A stretch of 64,000 bases of DNA, taken from assembly GCF_024323335.1 (NCBI RefSeq), contig NC_066581.1, forward strand, positions 431,166,136 to 431,230,135. Reading direction: 5' to 3'. This DNA is from Lathyrus oleraceus. Lineage: Eukaryota > Streptophyta > Magnoliopsida > Fabales > Fabaceae. Position numbers and translations under genes: made by a program. The notes under the pieces were generated by a model. It saw only the letters and a program-made list of their open reading frames with translations, was not told the DNA's origin and ran no database searches. Within the stretch, counting starts at the first letter, position 1; each line of letters opens with the position of its first letter. This document shows positions 22,423 to 33,788 of this stretch, piece by piece.

Positions 22423-23921
22423 TGATCTTGAGGGTTTTAGAAGTCTCATATATCATAAAGTAATCGTGTCTTGTACTAGTTTGCTTTCTTGGATAGGTTT
22501 TGCACAAAACACCAAGTGGGAAGCATGGCAAAAGTATGGAGTACATGGAGTGTTTTGTGTTTCTTTTTCTGAAGCATAGGAGTTAACTTGAGGTTTGGAG
22601 TTGGTATGTATTAGAACTAAATCCATTTGGGAGCTCAATGGTATTTCTTGTTGGATTAAAGCCACTTTACATGAATGGAAGTGTGACCTTTATGCCAAAA
22701 ATGGAATGATTCATTGTGTAATGGTTTAGTTGCTTGGATAAAGGCTCAAAAGTGTGTGATTCTAATTAGAGTGATATTTAGAAGAAATAAGGACATGTAC
22801 TTGGAGATATTTCTGATTTGTTTGGATTTGCAATGCAACTTGGCTTGGAACTTGATCTATGAACCATTTCATGATGTTGTCTTCCCAAATTCGATTCTCT
22901 TAGCTCAAGCATGGGAAATTCTTCCTCTAGGACATTTTGGAAATATGGAATCATGATCAACAACTTTGATATTGAGCACTTTCCTTGATTAGTTCGGACC
23001 TTGGTTAAAAATTGGCATAAAGTTGGTCACTTGATTAGGTCAGCATGCTGAAAATTTCACCAAGTGTTTTACCACTTGAAAAGCAAATAAATCCTTCACT
23101 TCATGGTCCCTTATCTTCTCATCCATGCATTTTTGGGATTTCATCACCAATGAAAAAGTTTAAGTATGAAGCAAGACCTTTAATTTAATCATTGGAGCAA
23201 AGAAAATGGTGGCTTGGATCACAAGTTATGGCCTTGGAATGTTGGATACTTGGATTTTAGGGACTTAGTAACATTTTCAAATTCTCCATATTTGCTCCTT
23301 TTGCAAGTAACCTTGATTTTCTTGATTAAACTTGACAAAATGACTTTATTGATCATAATTTCATGATCCTTGACTTAAAAGGTCCATAGTTTACCAAAAA
23401 GTTTAAAAGTCAAACTTTGACTTTAGGCATCTGATAACTTTTATTAGGTGTGTTCAAAACTTTCATCTGCTCATGAACCTATCTTCTTAAGCAATTTTAA
23501 TTATGAGTGGGTTATGAGGACACATTTAAGACCTTGAGTCATGCCTCAAGCCATACGATCATGTTTTAGTCAAAGAGTCAACATTAAGCTGACTTTGACC
23601 AAAAACCCTAATTTGGAGTGCCAGATGAATTATGGCTTTATGAACTTGAATTGAGGTGAGTACAATCTTTGATTGTTAATGGATGGATACTCTTGATCAC
23701 CTTGATATGTTTATGATCACACTAAGCCTTGATTGATCCATCTCTTGAACTTCTTGATGCCAAAACCCTAATTCGCAAACAAAGCAAAGCAAGACACGTA
23801 TCTTTGTATTTTTGTGGGGTTAGCAAAGCATAAGGATATAGACAAAAGTATTTGATTACCTTGATGTTATGAAAATGATACAAATGACAAGGGATCTTAG
23901 GGGTGAAATTATGGTATTACA

Positions 23922-23931
23922 GCTGCCCTTA
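23922..23931 (-). promoter_or_regulatory. Polypurine tract of element B
   Basis: On the minus strand TAAGGGCAGC immediately precedes the LTR start. It corresponds to AGGGGCAGC in element C. Confidence 0.65.
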
Positions 23932-26627
23932 TTTAAGTTTCTTCCATCCGGAGATATGAAGGTTGAAACCTTCATCTCGACGAGATTGGAGAGGCTTAAA
24001 TATAAAGTGAACAATTTTTGACCCTAAGATACCGCAATCATGCTTACGATATCATGTGAATGCAAGACTCTGAATTCCACGGGTAATGATGCCACAGAAG
24101 ACACACTACTATTGGAGAAACAAAACAGAGAGAAGATGGGCTAACACCGGGGAATAACACCACATGCTAACAAAATGGGGAGAGTGTTTAAGTTATTGGG
24201 GGTAAAATTAAAACTCCGGCAAGGAACGAGAACGTAAGTTATGATAGTTAAATGAGGACCAACTTCTAATATTGGAAAAAGGATTCAGTTTCTTCTTTCA
24301 TAGACTTTCATTTGAGAAAAAGGTGATCATTGAGTGGGAGATGGGAACCAATGACTCCATCGACGATCTTGAAAACAAATTTCTCAAGTAAAGAGAAAAT
24401 AGGATCATATGAAAGGAATTTCGTCACACTTCTCTAGTGTAAATTTTCCGGAGAGATAGCCATTTGGTGAAAGGATGATTTTTGATAACGGACTTACTAG
24501 AGAAACTGCCATTAGTCATTGTTAACTTTACTTTGGGGAAGATAAAGCAAAGGTGATAATTTTCGACAAACTTCTATGAAGGAATCTTTCCGGAGAGATA
24601 GACATTTGACGGAAGAGTAATTGATATTTTGATAAACTTCAATTGGGGAACGGTTAAGCTTCTCGGAGAAGAGATTGTCATTTGTCGTTGGATAATAAAC
24701 TTCAACCATGATTCAGGTTGTATGCCTCAAATGGGTTTCCAATTCTTATTTAATCAAGTATTCCACTTGAAAAAGGTAAAAGAATTCCAATAGACTATTT
24801 GGGTTGTATGTTGCAAACGAGCCTTTGTCTCTTCTTTAATCAAGTATTCCACTTGAAAAGGGTAAAAGAGCTTCAACAAACTTCTCTGACGGGAATTTTG
24901 TGGAGAGATAACCATTTAGTGAAAGGACCTCATTGGGGATAGACAAACTTCTCGGAAAAGACTTCAATTCGTCGCACAAAATGAAACAAGCTTCTCAAAT
25001 AAAGAGACCGCTACTTGTTGTCGAATAAATTTCCACACGATTTGGGTTGTATGCCATGAATGGGTTTCAATTTCTTATTTAACCAAGTCTTCCACTTAAA
25101 AAGGGTAAATAAACTTCAACAAACGATTCGGGTTGTATGCCATGAACGAGTCTTAGTTTCTTCTTTGATCAAGTATTCCACTTGAAAAGGGTAAAAGAGC
25201 TCCAACAAACTTCTCTGACGGGAATTTTTCGGAGAGATAACCATTTGGTGGAATAATAAGGAAGTTGATATGTGTGCTAACTTCACTGGGAAGAGACAAA
25301 CTTCTTGAAAAAGAGACTGCTATTTATCATTTGAAACAAAATCCAGGAAGCAAACACTCCCTTTTTAAAGCGAGTGTTACAAGAACACTACTTGGGAACA
25401 AAACTCGTCTTTGATGGGGAACCATAAGCAATTTTTCCACGGGGAATCAGAGTGTTGGTAGGTACAAAATAAATGTACCATCAACCTAGGTTTTTACAGC
25501 CTAGAGAGTTTCAATATCAAACTTGTTAGAGATTAGGTTCAATCCAAGAATAAACTGGAGAGGGATATACAAACAAGACTCTTCTTAGTGAGGAATGATC
25601 TCAAACTAGGGATTTATCCTATCCAAGTATGGAAAGGGAAGCTAAAGAAAAATCTTCCACGAGGAATAAACTCAATAGGGATTTAGAAAGGGTGTACACT
25701 TTTTGCTTAGGGTCGATGACTCTATTGACGAGATTAAACATATATCACTTGGAGGCTGAACGCAGCCAAGTTAAGTAAAACAACATAGGGGATGCAATAT
25801 GAATATGAATCATGAATTATGCATGATGTTTTCATGTTATGTTTATGCTGACAAAACGGGCCATAGTAGGTGAACTAGAGATGAAATAAACATCTCAGCA
25901 CAAATGAACAACTCGGCTAATCTCAATAGGATGGAATCCTCACCGGAGATAAAATAAGAAGTCGTCAATGGAGTAAAGTGTGTCTTTAAGCCCAATATTC
26001 TCCAGGGATACTAAAATAATGATTCCAAATGTAGGGAAGGTCTCCTAAAGAATCAAGAATCATCCACTGCTGCAATTCCATTGGGGGTAATAAAGATATT
26101 ATTAAGAAAGCACGGAGCTCCGCACATTAGGATCTAACCTTTTATGGGATTACTATTGACATTCCTTATTGTGTTCATAAGTTAAAAGAAACACACGCAT
26201 ACTTCTTAAAAGCAAGAACAAAATATTTTAAACTTTTTATTTCAAGAATTTCTCATAAAAAGTAAAAAAGTCATTTTGCAAGAAACAAGTAAAATAAGAG
26301 TTGCAAACAAATGGATTAAAGTCTCGAATTTTATTGAAGGAATGATAGTCCATAAATGGCGGGACACCATAGATCATTTACAAAGATAAAGAATGGTAAA
26401 TACAAGAAAAGGCTACATTAAAATGTAATAGCCACTATTCTCCCTATCATCTTTGAAATCCATTGTGTTCGAGCTTCTGGAGAGAGTAATTTAATTGAGA
26501 AAACTTTGATGGGCAAGATCGCTTTAAGTTGATCAAGTTTGGCCTGATGCAGTTACTTGCCATAATCCCTAACTTTTGCCTAGATTTCCCCTTGCGGGTG
26601 TCAATCTACCGGGATAATCATTTTCTG
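23932..26627 (-). other. Element B 3' UTR
   Basis: Non-coding stretch between the post-pol block and the polypurine tract. It is unlike the UTRs of A and C apart from its ends and carries its own tandem repeats (24420-25340). The ORF at 24512-24709 is not supported as a gene. Confidence 0.65.
24420..25340 (-). repeat. Element B 3' UTR repeats (two alternating modules)
   Basis: Module one, read on the plus strand, contains 'GGGTTGTATGCC', 'AAGTATTCCACTTGAAAA' and 'GGGTAAAAGAGC' (near 24710, 24800, 25035 and 25125). Module two contains 'GACGGGAATTTTTCGGAGAG' then 'ATAACCATTTGGTG' (near 24430, 24575, 24885 and 25210). Neither resembles the A/C repeats or the array at 56741. Confidence 0.7.
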
Positions 26628-26727
26628 TTTATGTCTCTAATTTTTGCATGGACCGCCCTTTTGGGTTTTCGGCCCACCGAGACATTTTTTTACCTAAGCT
26701 GCCCTTTTCATGGTTTTCAACTTAGCG
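26628..26727 (-). other. Conserved post-pol block (element B copy)
   Basis: On the minus strand: GTTGAAAACC, then AAAAGGGCAGCTTAGG, TGTCTCGGTGGGCCGAAAAC and AAAAGGGCGGTCCATGCAAA. The two-unit arrangement is the same as in A, C and D. Confidence 0.7.
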
Positions 26728-26743
26728 GGTTGTTATTTTATTT

Positions 26744-27890
26744 TTAGGCAAAGTATTTCTTGACTGCATCGGCATTTACAGGATGAATGAGCTCCTCACC
26801 ATCCATAGTTGTAAGGATTAAAGAACCACCAAAGAAACCTCTTTTAACAACATATGGGCCTTCGTAATTAGGAGTCCACTTGCCCCTAGAATCAGTGTTG
26901 AAAGACAAGATTTTCTTGAATACGAGGTCACCTTCTTTGAACATACGAGGTCGAACCTTTTTATCAAAATCTTTCTTCATTCTTTGTTAATACAATTGAC
27001 CATGTCATATATCCGTCATCCTTTTTTCTTCAATTAAATTCAACTGATCGAATCTACTCTGACACCATTCAGCCTTAAACAATTCTTCTTCCATCAAGAC
27101 TCTCATTGTCGGGATATCAACCTCCACGGGGAGCACTGCTTCCATGCCATATACAAGAGAGAAATGGGTTGCCCCAATCGAAGTGTGGACGGATGTACGA
27201 TACCCATGTAGAGAAAAAGGGAGCATCTTATGCCAGTCCTTATAAGTCACATCCATTTTTCTGGATGATCTTCTTTATATTCTTATTCGCAACTCTAACG
27301 TCCTCATTCATCTTGTGTTTGTAAGGAGACGAGTTATGATGTTCAATCTTGAATTCTACACATATTTCTTTCATCATCTTGTTGTTCAAGTTTGATCCAT
27401 TATCAGTAATTATCTTACTTGGAACATCATAATGGCATATTAGTTGATTCTTGATAAATTGGACCATCACTTGCTTGGTTACATTGGCGTATGATGCAGT
27501 TTCGACCCACTTGGTAAAGTAATCAATGGCCACTAGAATGAAACATTGTTCGTTTGAAGCTTTAGGTTCTATCATACCAATCATATCAATTGCCCATATA
27601 GAGAAACACCAAGGAGAGGAGATAACATTGAGAAGAGTTGGAGGCACATGAATCTTATCAGCATAAACCTGACATTTATGGCACTTCTTCACATATTTGC
27701 AGCAGTTAGACTCCATTGTCATCCAATAGTACCCTGCTCTGAACGTCCTTTCAGCCATAGCATGTCCATTGGCATGGGTACCAAAGTATCCTTCATGAAT
27801 TTCCGTCATCAGCATGCCTGCTTCGTGTCTATCCATGCATCTGAGCAAGACCATGTCAAAGTTTCTCTTGTACAACACATATTCATTTAG
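26744..27890 (-). pseudogene. Element B: integrase, frameshifted
   Basis: The first frame (27878-27240) has the zinc-binding part GTHANGHAMAERTF...KKCHKC, then AIDMIGM, ITDNGSNLNN and a shifted E-region (VRVANKN in place of VEAANKN, so the catalytic Glu position is changed). A shift near 27250 separates MDVTYKDWHKMLPFSLHGYR onward (27256-27005), and the C-terminal piece is 26980-26744 (GDLVFKKI, GKWTPNYEGPYVVKRGFFGG, ending NADAVKKYFA). This natural C-terminus shows what element A has lost. Confidence 0.85.
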
Positions 27891-27904
27891 AAAGAAGGTA
27901 CCAT

Positions 27905-28684
27905 CTAACCTTCTAAGAGTCTTCTTATCTTTGTTTTATGTCCCAGGTGGGTACTATTGTCTTTGAATAAAGCATTTAATATCATGATACCATGGTTTGT
28001 CATCAATGACCTCTTGAACACATGAGCAGATCTGTTAAGGCGCGTAACATTTATTGTGGGTACATCCTTCCACCGATTGACAACAATCATGGAGGATAAA
28101 GTTGTCAGAGCATCTTCTATCTGATTTTCCTCACGAGGTATATGATGAAATTTAATTTGGTTGAAGAAGGTTAACAACCTCCTCACATAATATTTGTAAG
28201 GAATCAAACCAGAATGACGGGTTTCCCATTCTCCTTTGATAGGATTAATCACCAAGGCCAAATATCCATATATATCTAGAATTTTGATTCTCAAGTCGAT
28301 ATCCTTTTCAATACCCATAATGCATGCTTCATACTTTGCCACATTGTTCGTACAAGTGATTGTCAAACTTGCAGTAAATGGAATATGAGAACCTTAAAGA
28401 GTGACAACGACTTCCCCAATTCCATTTCCATAAGACTTAACAACTCCATCAAATATCAAGCCCCAACGGGATTCTGGATCTGGCCCTTCACTTGGCAACG
28501 GTTCATCATAATCTTTTTCTTTTAAGTACATTACCTCTTCATCGGGGAAGTCAAACCGAATAAACTGATAGTCGTCAATTGGCTAGTGAGCTAAATGGTC
28601 AGCCAAGATACTTATTTTTATTTCTTTTTGGATATGGTACTCAACATCGTATTCAGATAATAACATCTTCCAGCGAGCTATCCT
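27905..28684 (-). pseudogene. Element B: second RNase H and tether, inactive
   Basis: The frame 28366-27905 has CTNNVAKYEACIMGIEKDI, where the Glu of the usual AEYEAC is Lys, and YGYLALVINPIKGEWE, where the GDS Asp is lost. 'EENQIEDAL' keeps the last Asp. The part carrying the first Asp (homologous to WGMVFDGAVNQYG) lies at about 28490-28366 in broken frames. This RNase H could not be catalytic. Confidence 0.75.
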
Positions 28685-29044
28685 TCAAGTTAAAGTAGGA
28701 TTTTCAAAGATATACTTGATTGGATCCATTTTGAAGATTAACCAAGTAGTATGATTGAGCATATATTGGCAGAGATGACGGGCAGCCCAAGCTAAAGCAC
28801 AATAAGTATTTCTGAGCATAGAGTATTGAGACTCACAGTCCGTGATTTTCTTACTCAAATAATAAATGGCATACGCCCTCCTTCTAGTTTTATCTTGTTG
28901 ACCGAGCACACAACCCATGGAAACTTCTAATATGGTCAAATACATAATCAAAGATCTTCCTTCCACAAGAGGAATCAGAATAGGAGGCTCCAACAGGTAC
29001 TCCTTTATACTATCAAAAGCTTTCTGGCAGTCTTCCATCCACAC
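28685..29044 (-). pseudogene. Element B: RT thumb/connection and first RNase H
   Basis: Starts DCQKAFDSIKEYLLEPPIL and continues MYLTILEVSMGCVLGQQDKT, IYYLSKKITDCESQYSML and NHTTWLIFKMDPIKYIFENP. The first RNase H Asp, normally in a 'LYLxxSDxA'-like context, is not evident here (LEVSM in B, LEDSM in C). Confidence 0.75.
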
Positions 29045-30200
29045 ACAACCTTGATTTTTGCGAAGAAGCTTGAAAATTGGCCCACGGTAGCAGTCATGTG
29101 AGATATAAATCGGGAAATGAAATTTAAACGTCTGAGGAATCCTCTGACTTATTTCTCTGTTTTAGGTGCATCCATTTCTTGAATGGCTTTGACTTTATCA
29201 GGGTCCACCTCAATACCTTGCTAACTGACGTAAATCCTAGGAGCTTTCCTGAACGGACACCGAAAGTACATTTGTTGGGATTTAGATGGAGTTTGTACTT
29301 CCTCAGACGTTGAAACAACTGTAATAAATACTCAACATGCTCTTCTTCAGTCTTGGACTTAGAAATCATGTCATTCACGTAGTCCTCAATTTCCTTGTGC
29401 ATCATGTCATGAAAAGAGCGTTGTCATGGCTCATTGATAGGTTGCACCAACATTTTTCAAACTGAAAGGCATTACTCTGTAGCAGAATGTTCCCCAAGGT
29501 GTAATGAATTATGTTTTCTCCCTATCTTCGGGCGCAATTCTGATCTGATTATAGCCAGAGAATCCATCCATGAAAAAAGACCTTTAATTTGGTAGTGTTG
29601 TCGACCAACATATCGATATGAGGCAAAGGGAAATCATCCTTTGGACTGGCCTTGTTCAAATCTCTGTAGTCGACACATATTCAGACTTTACCATATTTCT
29701 TTGGAACAGGAACTATGTTGGCCAACCATTGAGGATACTCATATGTAACAATAAAACTGGCATCAATCTGCTTCTGAACCTCTTCTTTGATCTTGAGAGC
29801 CATGTCTGGGCGTGTTCTTCTTAATTTTTGTTTGACTGGTGGACATTCTGATTTTAATGGTAAATGATGTTCCCCAATATCAGTATCAAGGTCTGGCATA
29901 TCCTGATAAGACCAAGCAAACACATCTGTATATTCTCTGAGAAGATATATCATTTTCTCCTTGACATTCGGGACAAGCAATGCCCTAATATTGACCTCCT
30001 TTCTATCTTCTTTGGAACCCAAGTTAATCACTTTTATTGGCTCTTTGTGAGGTTGGATGGCCTTTTCTTCTTGCTTAAGTAGCCGAGAGATCTCATCTGG
30101 AATCTCTTCATCACATTCTTCTTCAGCCTCAAATACGAGGAAATCAAAGTTGGGATAGGGCATAGGGTAATTACTTTCAATGGTTGTGACATTTATTAAT
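29045..30200 (-). pseudogene. Element B: reverse transcriptase, broken
   Basis: 30256-29681 encodes the N-terminal linker and fingers (AWSYQDMPDLDTDIGEHHLP, QWLANIVPVPKKYGKV). A broken middle still shows FMDGFSGYNQ near 29530-29570. 29405-29124 encodes the palm motif as YVND where YVDD is expected, then LNPNKCTFGVRSGKLLGF. A frameshift follows. The Asp-to-Asn change removes a metal-binding residue. Confidence 0.8.
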
Positions 30201-30448
30201 CTGCACACATGATTTATGCTTGTTTTTTTAGATAAAATAAAAAATGGAATTTGCATGCAGAAAAAATGATTTTTGTTCGTTTGTTTGTTTTAGGTTACCA
30301 TTTTTCAAAAGGAAAAAAGTAAAACAAAATGGAAGACAAAATGAACATTTTCGTTAATGATAATGGGAACTTGAAACAAAGCCTAACAAAATACTCTTTA
30401 GTCTTGTGCAGAATGAAAGCAATTTTTGAAATGACAATAAAATATTAC
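30201..30448 (-). other. Putative Ogre intron (248 bp, element B)
   Basis: On the minus strand the upstream frame ends ...VPMIVHVSK then stop, at CTAA/GTAATATT (GT at 30448-30447). An acceptor CATGTGTGCAG ends at 30201, after which a frame leads into RT. The Ogre lineage is known for a spliced intron between protease and RT. The equivalent gap in element C is also exactly 248 bp. Splicing is not shown by the sequence alone. Confidence 0.5.
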
Positions 30449-30747
30449 TTAGAAACATGAACAATCATAGGAACATCAACAACTATCCAAATTTGGCAGA
30501 CCATCCCATGCGTCATGAGGCTTTGTGCATCCTCTTAGGGATTCTCTTCAATGACAACATTTGTTTCTGGTTGAGCAGGGTTGATGAATCCTCCACTTCG
30601 GAAAGTCTCTTGAATAGGACAAAGAAATGTGTCTTGTTGAGAAAACTCTGAAGATGTAGGTGAGAAACCAAGGCCTTCACGAAATTTGTTTTCAGGGAGA
30701 CTCACAACTTGTCCCCATCCACCTACTGAACCATCATCGACTAACTA

Positions 30748-32138
30748 TCATGCATCATTGAAGGAACGGATGGAAGCTCCATTCTCTTGTACACTCTTGT
30801 CAGGAATAGATAGAGTTTGAAATTGGGTTCCAACCTCGTCCTCGGCATCAACGAAAGAATATGACAATAGGTGACTCACCACTAAAGCTTCTTCTCCGTA
30901 TAGTGTGACTAGCTTCCCTTTCCTTATAAACTTGAGCGTCTGGTGAAGATTTGAAGTGACAGCCATTGCCTCATGGATCCATGGACGACCTAACAAACAA
31001 TTTTAAGAAGCATGGATGTCCATCACTTGAAAGGTGACTTGAAAGGTATGTGGGCCAATGGTCATGGGGAGATCCACCTCGCCGATGACAGTCTTTCTAG
31101 AGCCGTCAAAAGCTTTAACAATAACCCCACTAGATCTCATAGGAGCTCCTTGAAAGGCAACCTAGACAAGGTTAATTTTAGCATGACATTGAGTGAACAA
31201 CCTGTGTTGACCAACACACCGGATAGAGAATCAGTAAGGCAATTCATGGAAATATCCAATGCCATGTTATGATTCTTGCCTTCTACTGGGAGTTCTTCAT
31301 GACTAAAACTCAAATTATTGTAGGCAGTTATGTTAGCGACGATGATAGCAAATTGATCAATCGTTACATCATGGTCGATGTAAGCTTGCTCAAGAACCTT
31401 TTGTAGAGCCTCCCTATGAGCCTCAGAACTCATCAGTAGGGATAAAATAGATATCTTGGAAGGGGTTTGTAGGAGTTGATCTAAAATTTTGTATTCGCTC
31501 TTCTTGATCAATATTAAAACCTCATCAAATTCTGAGTTGATATTAGCCCCGTTGGACTCTCCCACAACATCAAGTTTATTGTTCACAATCGGCATATCAA
31601 CTTGCATTTTCTTCCTAATTGTAGCTTCAACATTTCTTGGTGGTACCATAAGGAATACATGCCCGCTTCTCGTGACCCCACTTACATCGGCAATGTCAAC
31701 GACAAAAGGCATATAGCATAGAGGAACCTCCTTTCCATCTTTGATCATGGTAGCTTGGTACTTGTAGGGTATGGCTTTGTCAGATTGGTATGGAGTTAGA
31801 CCTGGTAAATAGATAACCAAAGGAGAAATCGTAGAGTTACGACTATTGAATGTGATCTCTAATGGTTCAGGAATGTTGAACTAAGGGATCATAACATTGA
31901 TGTTATTCTCGAGGTTTCTGGGATGGACAACAGTGATAGTTCTTGCATCCAACAATTCTTTGATATCCTGTCGTACAAGGGGACATGCGCACGGGTTTAT
32001 TGAACAAACTTCACAGGAGGTATAAACATGTAATGGAACAAAAGCAAGCTGAAATAAACTTTTGTGCATCCCAACCAAAGATCCTCTCATGAACCTCACA
32101 TCGTAGACTTGGTAATTACCTTGACAACCTTCAACCAT
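30748..32138 (-). pseudogene. Element B: gag end and aspartic protease region
   Basis: 32138-31881 encodes the linker with CEVCSINPCACPLVRQDI and DARTITVVHPR. 31820-31137 encodes a long linker, then the protease core with NTGCSLNVM, where related copies have DTGSSLNV, so the catalytic Asp is Asn. 30996-30748 encodes LGRPWIHEAMAVTSNLHQ and the post-protease stretch ending before the intron-like gap. Several stops and shifts separate the pieces. A separate stretch to 32375 is probably more of the same element. Confidence 0.75.
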
Positions 32139-32433
32139 ATTGATAGGAGCTTCCTCATGTTAGGGTAAAGGGTCATCTTGTATCATGTTGACTTGATTAA
32201 AATTCTAGTCCCTATCAACTCGGATAATCCTGTTATCTATTTAGTTTTGCAAATCTTCCCTTACAATACGGCAACCACGAAAGGTTGTAAGGAAAAGTCT
32301 GCAAGTTGCATAGTTGTGTGGTGCCATATAGATGAGCTCACCCAATTTAAGGTGCATCTCAACTAAATATCTGGGCCGATGTTCCCAAAGGATAAAGAGG
32401 AAACAATTGTTGGTAAGAAAGTGGAGGTGCCTA

Positions 32434-33540
32434 GTATAGACCCAGTTGGTTGTTCAAAAGATAAGTCTAGTGAATCCAGCAATTTGACAAACCAATGATG
32501 ATGATGAGGTACCCCGACTAATCAAAAGGAGCGAGTTTAATGTGGTAGAGCAGCTGCTCTAGACCCCCTCAAAAGTTTTTGTGTTGTCTTTGCTGATGAA
32601 TTCTGAAGTGCACAGAGAAGCACTACAGGTTTTTCTTGAACAAGCATTCGTAGAACATGATGTTACTATGGATCAGTTTGATCATATTGTGGCTAACATC
32701 ACTTCTTGCAACAATCTCAGCTTTTGCGATGAAGAACTCCCCGAGGAGGGCGGAAATCATAATTTGGTTTTTCACATCTTGATGAATTGCAACGTTCTTG
32801 TTGACACTGGGTCGTCACTGAATGTGCTTCCGAAGTCAACTTTGTCGAAGCTATCTTACCAAGGAACACCCATGAGGTATAGCGGTGTAATTGTCAAGGC
32901 TTTCGATGGTTCGCGCAAGACAGTAATTGGTGAAGTGGACCTTCTAGTCAAGATAGATCCGAGTGATTTTCAGATTACTTTTCAAGTAATGGATATCCAC
33001 CGGCCTACAGCTGTTTATTGGGAAGGCCATGTATTCATGAGGCAGGAGCTGTTACTTCCACTCTGCACTAGATATTGAAATTTGTCAAGAATGGCAAGCT
33101 TGTGATTGTTGGAGGAGGGAAGGTGTTGTTGGTTAGCCATCTGTCATCTTTCTCTTATGTTGAAGCTAAGGATGAGGTTGGAACTCTGTTCCAAGCCTTA
33201 TCTATTGCTGCTGAGAAGAGAGTTGGGGCACCTATGTCCTCATTGAAGACGCTCAGAAGATTGTTGAAGAAGGTACTGTTGATCAATGGGGGCTCATGGT
33301 AGAGGTCTCCGACAACAAGGGCAGAACCGGTTTGGAGTTCCAGAAAGGATCATCAACTGTTAGATCTGAAGATATGCAGTTTAGCTTCCGTAGTGGAGGG
33401 TTCATTCATGGCAATGAACAACACTTAGTTGTTATGTTAGAGGATGTTGAAGAGGAAGACTACACCAATTTTGTGACGGATGGAAAGGCTTACAACAATT
33501 GGATTGCTGTTGATATTCCTGTTATTTTGCATCGATCTAA
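32434..33540 (+). pseudogene. Element C: aspartic protease region
   Basis: Homology begins with RLIKRSEFNVVEQLL. 32581-33078 then contains the protease motif LVDTGSSLNVLPKSTL (catalytic Asp present), AFDGSRKTVIGEVDLLVKI and FQVMDI. A one-base shift near 33000-33010 turns the conserved LLGRPWIHEAGAVTSTLHQ-like stretch out of frame. It is recovered at 33075-33302 (LKFVKNGKLVIVGG, VSHLSSFSYVEAKDEVGT). 33296-33544 follows in yet another frame, up to the intron-like gap. Confidence 0.8.
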
Positions 33541-33788
33541 TTAATTGCTTTTATATTTTAAAATCCTTCTATGCCTAAAGGAGAAGTGAACATTGTTTGG
33601 GCTTTTTAAATTGATCATCAATAAAATTAATTCTATTCATCCATATCTTTGATGTTTGTTTTTACTTTTTGCTTTATTCCGAAAATGGTAATCACAAAAA
33701 ACATAAATAAACAATATAATTGTCCATCTCCATAATACTTGGTCACAAATTCACTTCTCTAAAATCAAAATATCTAATCATTATGCAG
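33541..33788 (+). other. Putative Ogre intron (248 bp, element C), donor site lost
   Basis: The acceptor is TCATTATGCAG (ends 33788), followed by coding sequence for the RT linker. By alignment with element B the donor GTAATATT is here TTAATTGC (33541-33548). The predicted length is identical to that in B. With TT instead of GT this copy should not splice normally at that position. Confidence 0.45.

Larger units (their letters stand above)
20147..23921 (-). mobile_element. 3' LTR of element B, minus strand, 3'-truncated
   Basis: On the minus strand the LTR starts at 23921 with TGTAATACCATAATTTCACC and the CCTAAGATCCC block, directly after the element B polypurine tract. It has a TATA box 1.5 kb inside. 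Near its other end it carries AAAGTATTAGCACCC (about 20287-20301), matching the module of the other LTRs. It stops within the 'GTCTGGTGGTGA' segment, about 80 bp short of the LTR end seen at 53964. The short ORFs between 20631 and 22963 are not coding. Confidence 0.8.
23922..32375 (-). mobile_element. Ogre-type element B, internal region, 5'-truncated
   Basis: In minus orientation it runs protease region, intron-like gap, RT, first RNase H, archaeal-type RNase H, integrase, post-pol block, repeat-bearing 3' UTR, PPT and LTR. All coding parts carry stops or shifts. The upstream gag and 5' LTR are missing, because it abuts the plus-oriented element C at about 32375. It is more diverged from A and C than these are from each other, especially in the 3' UTR. 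Confidence 0.85.

Noticed and set aside
22307..22963. Cluster of short ORFs near 22.3-23.0 kb
   Set aside because: They lie around the TATA box in the LTR of element B, overlap on both strands and show no domain.
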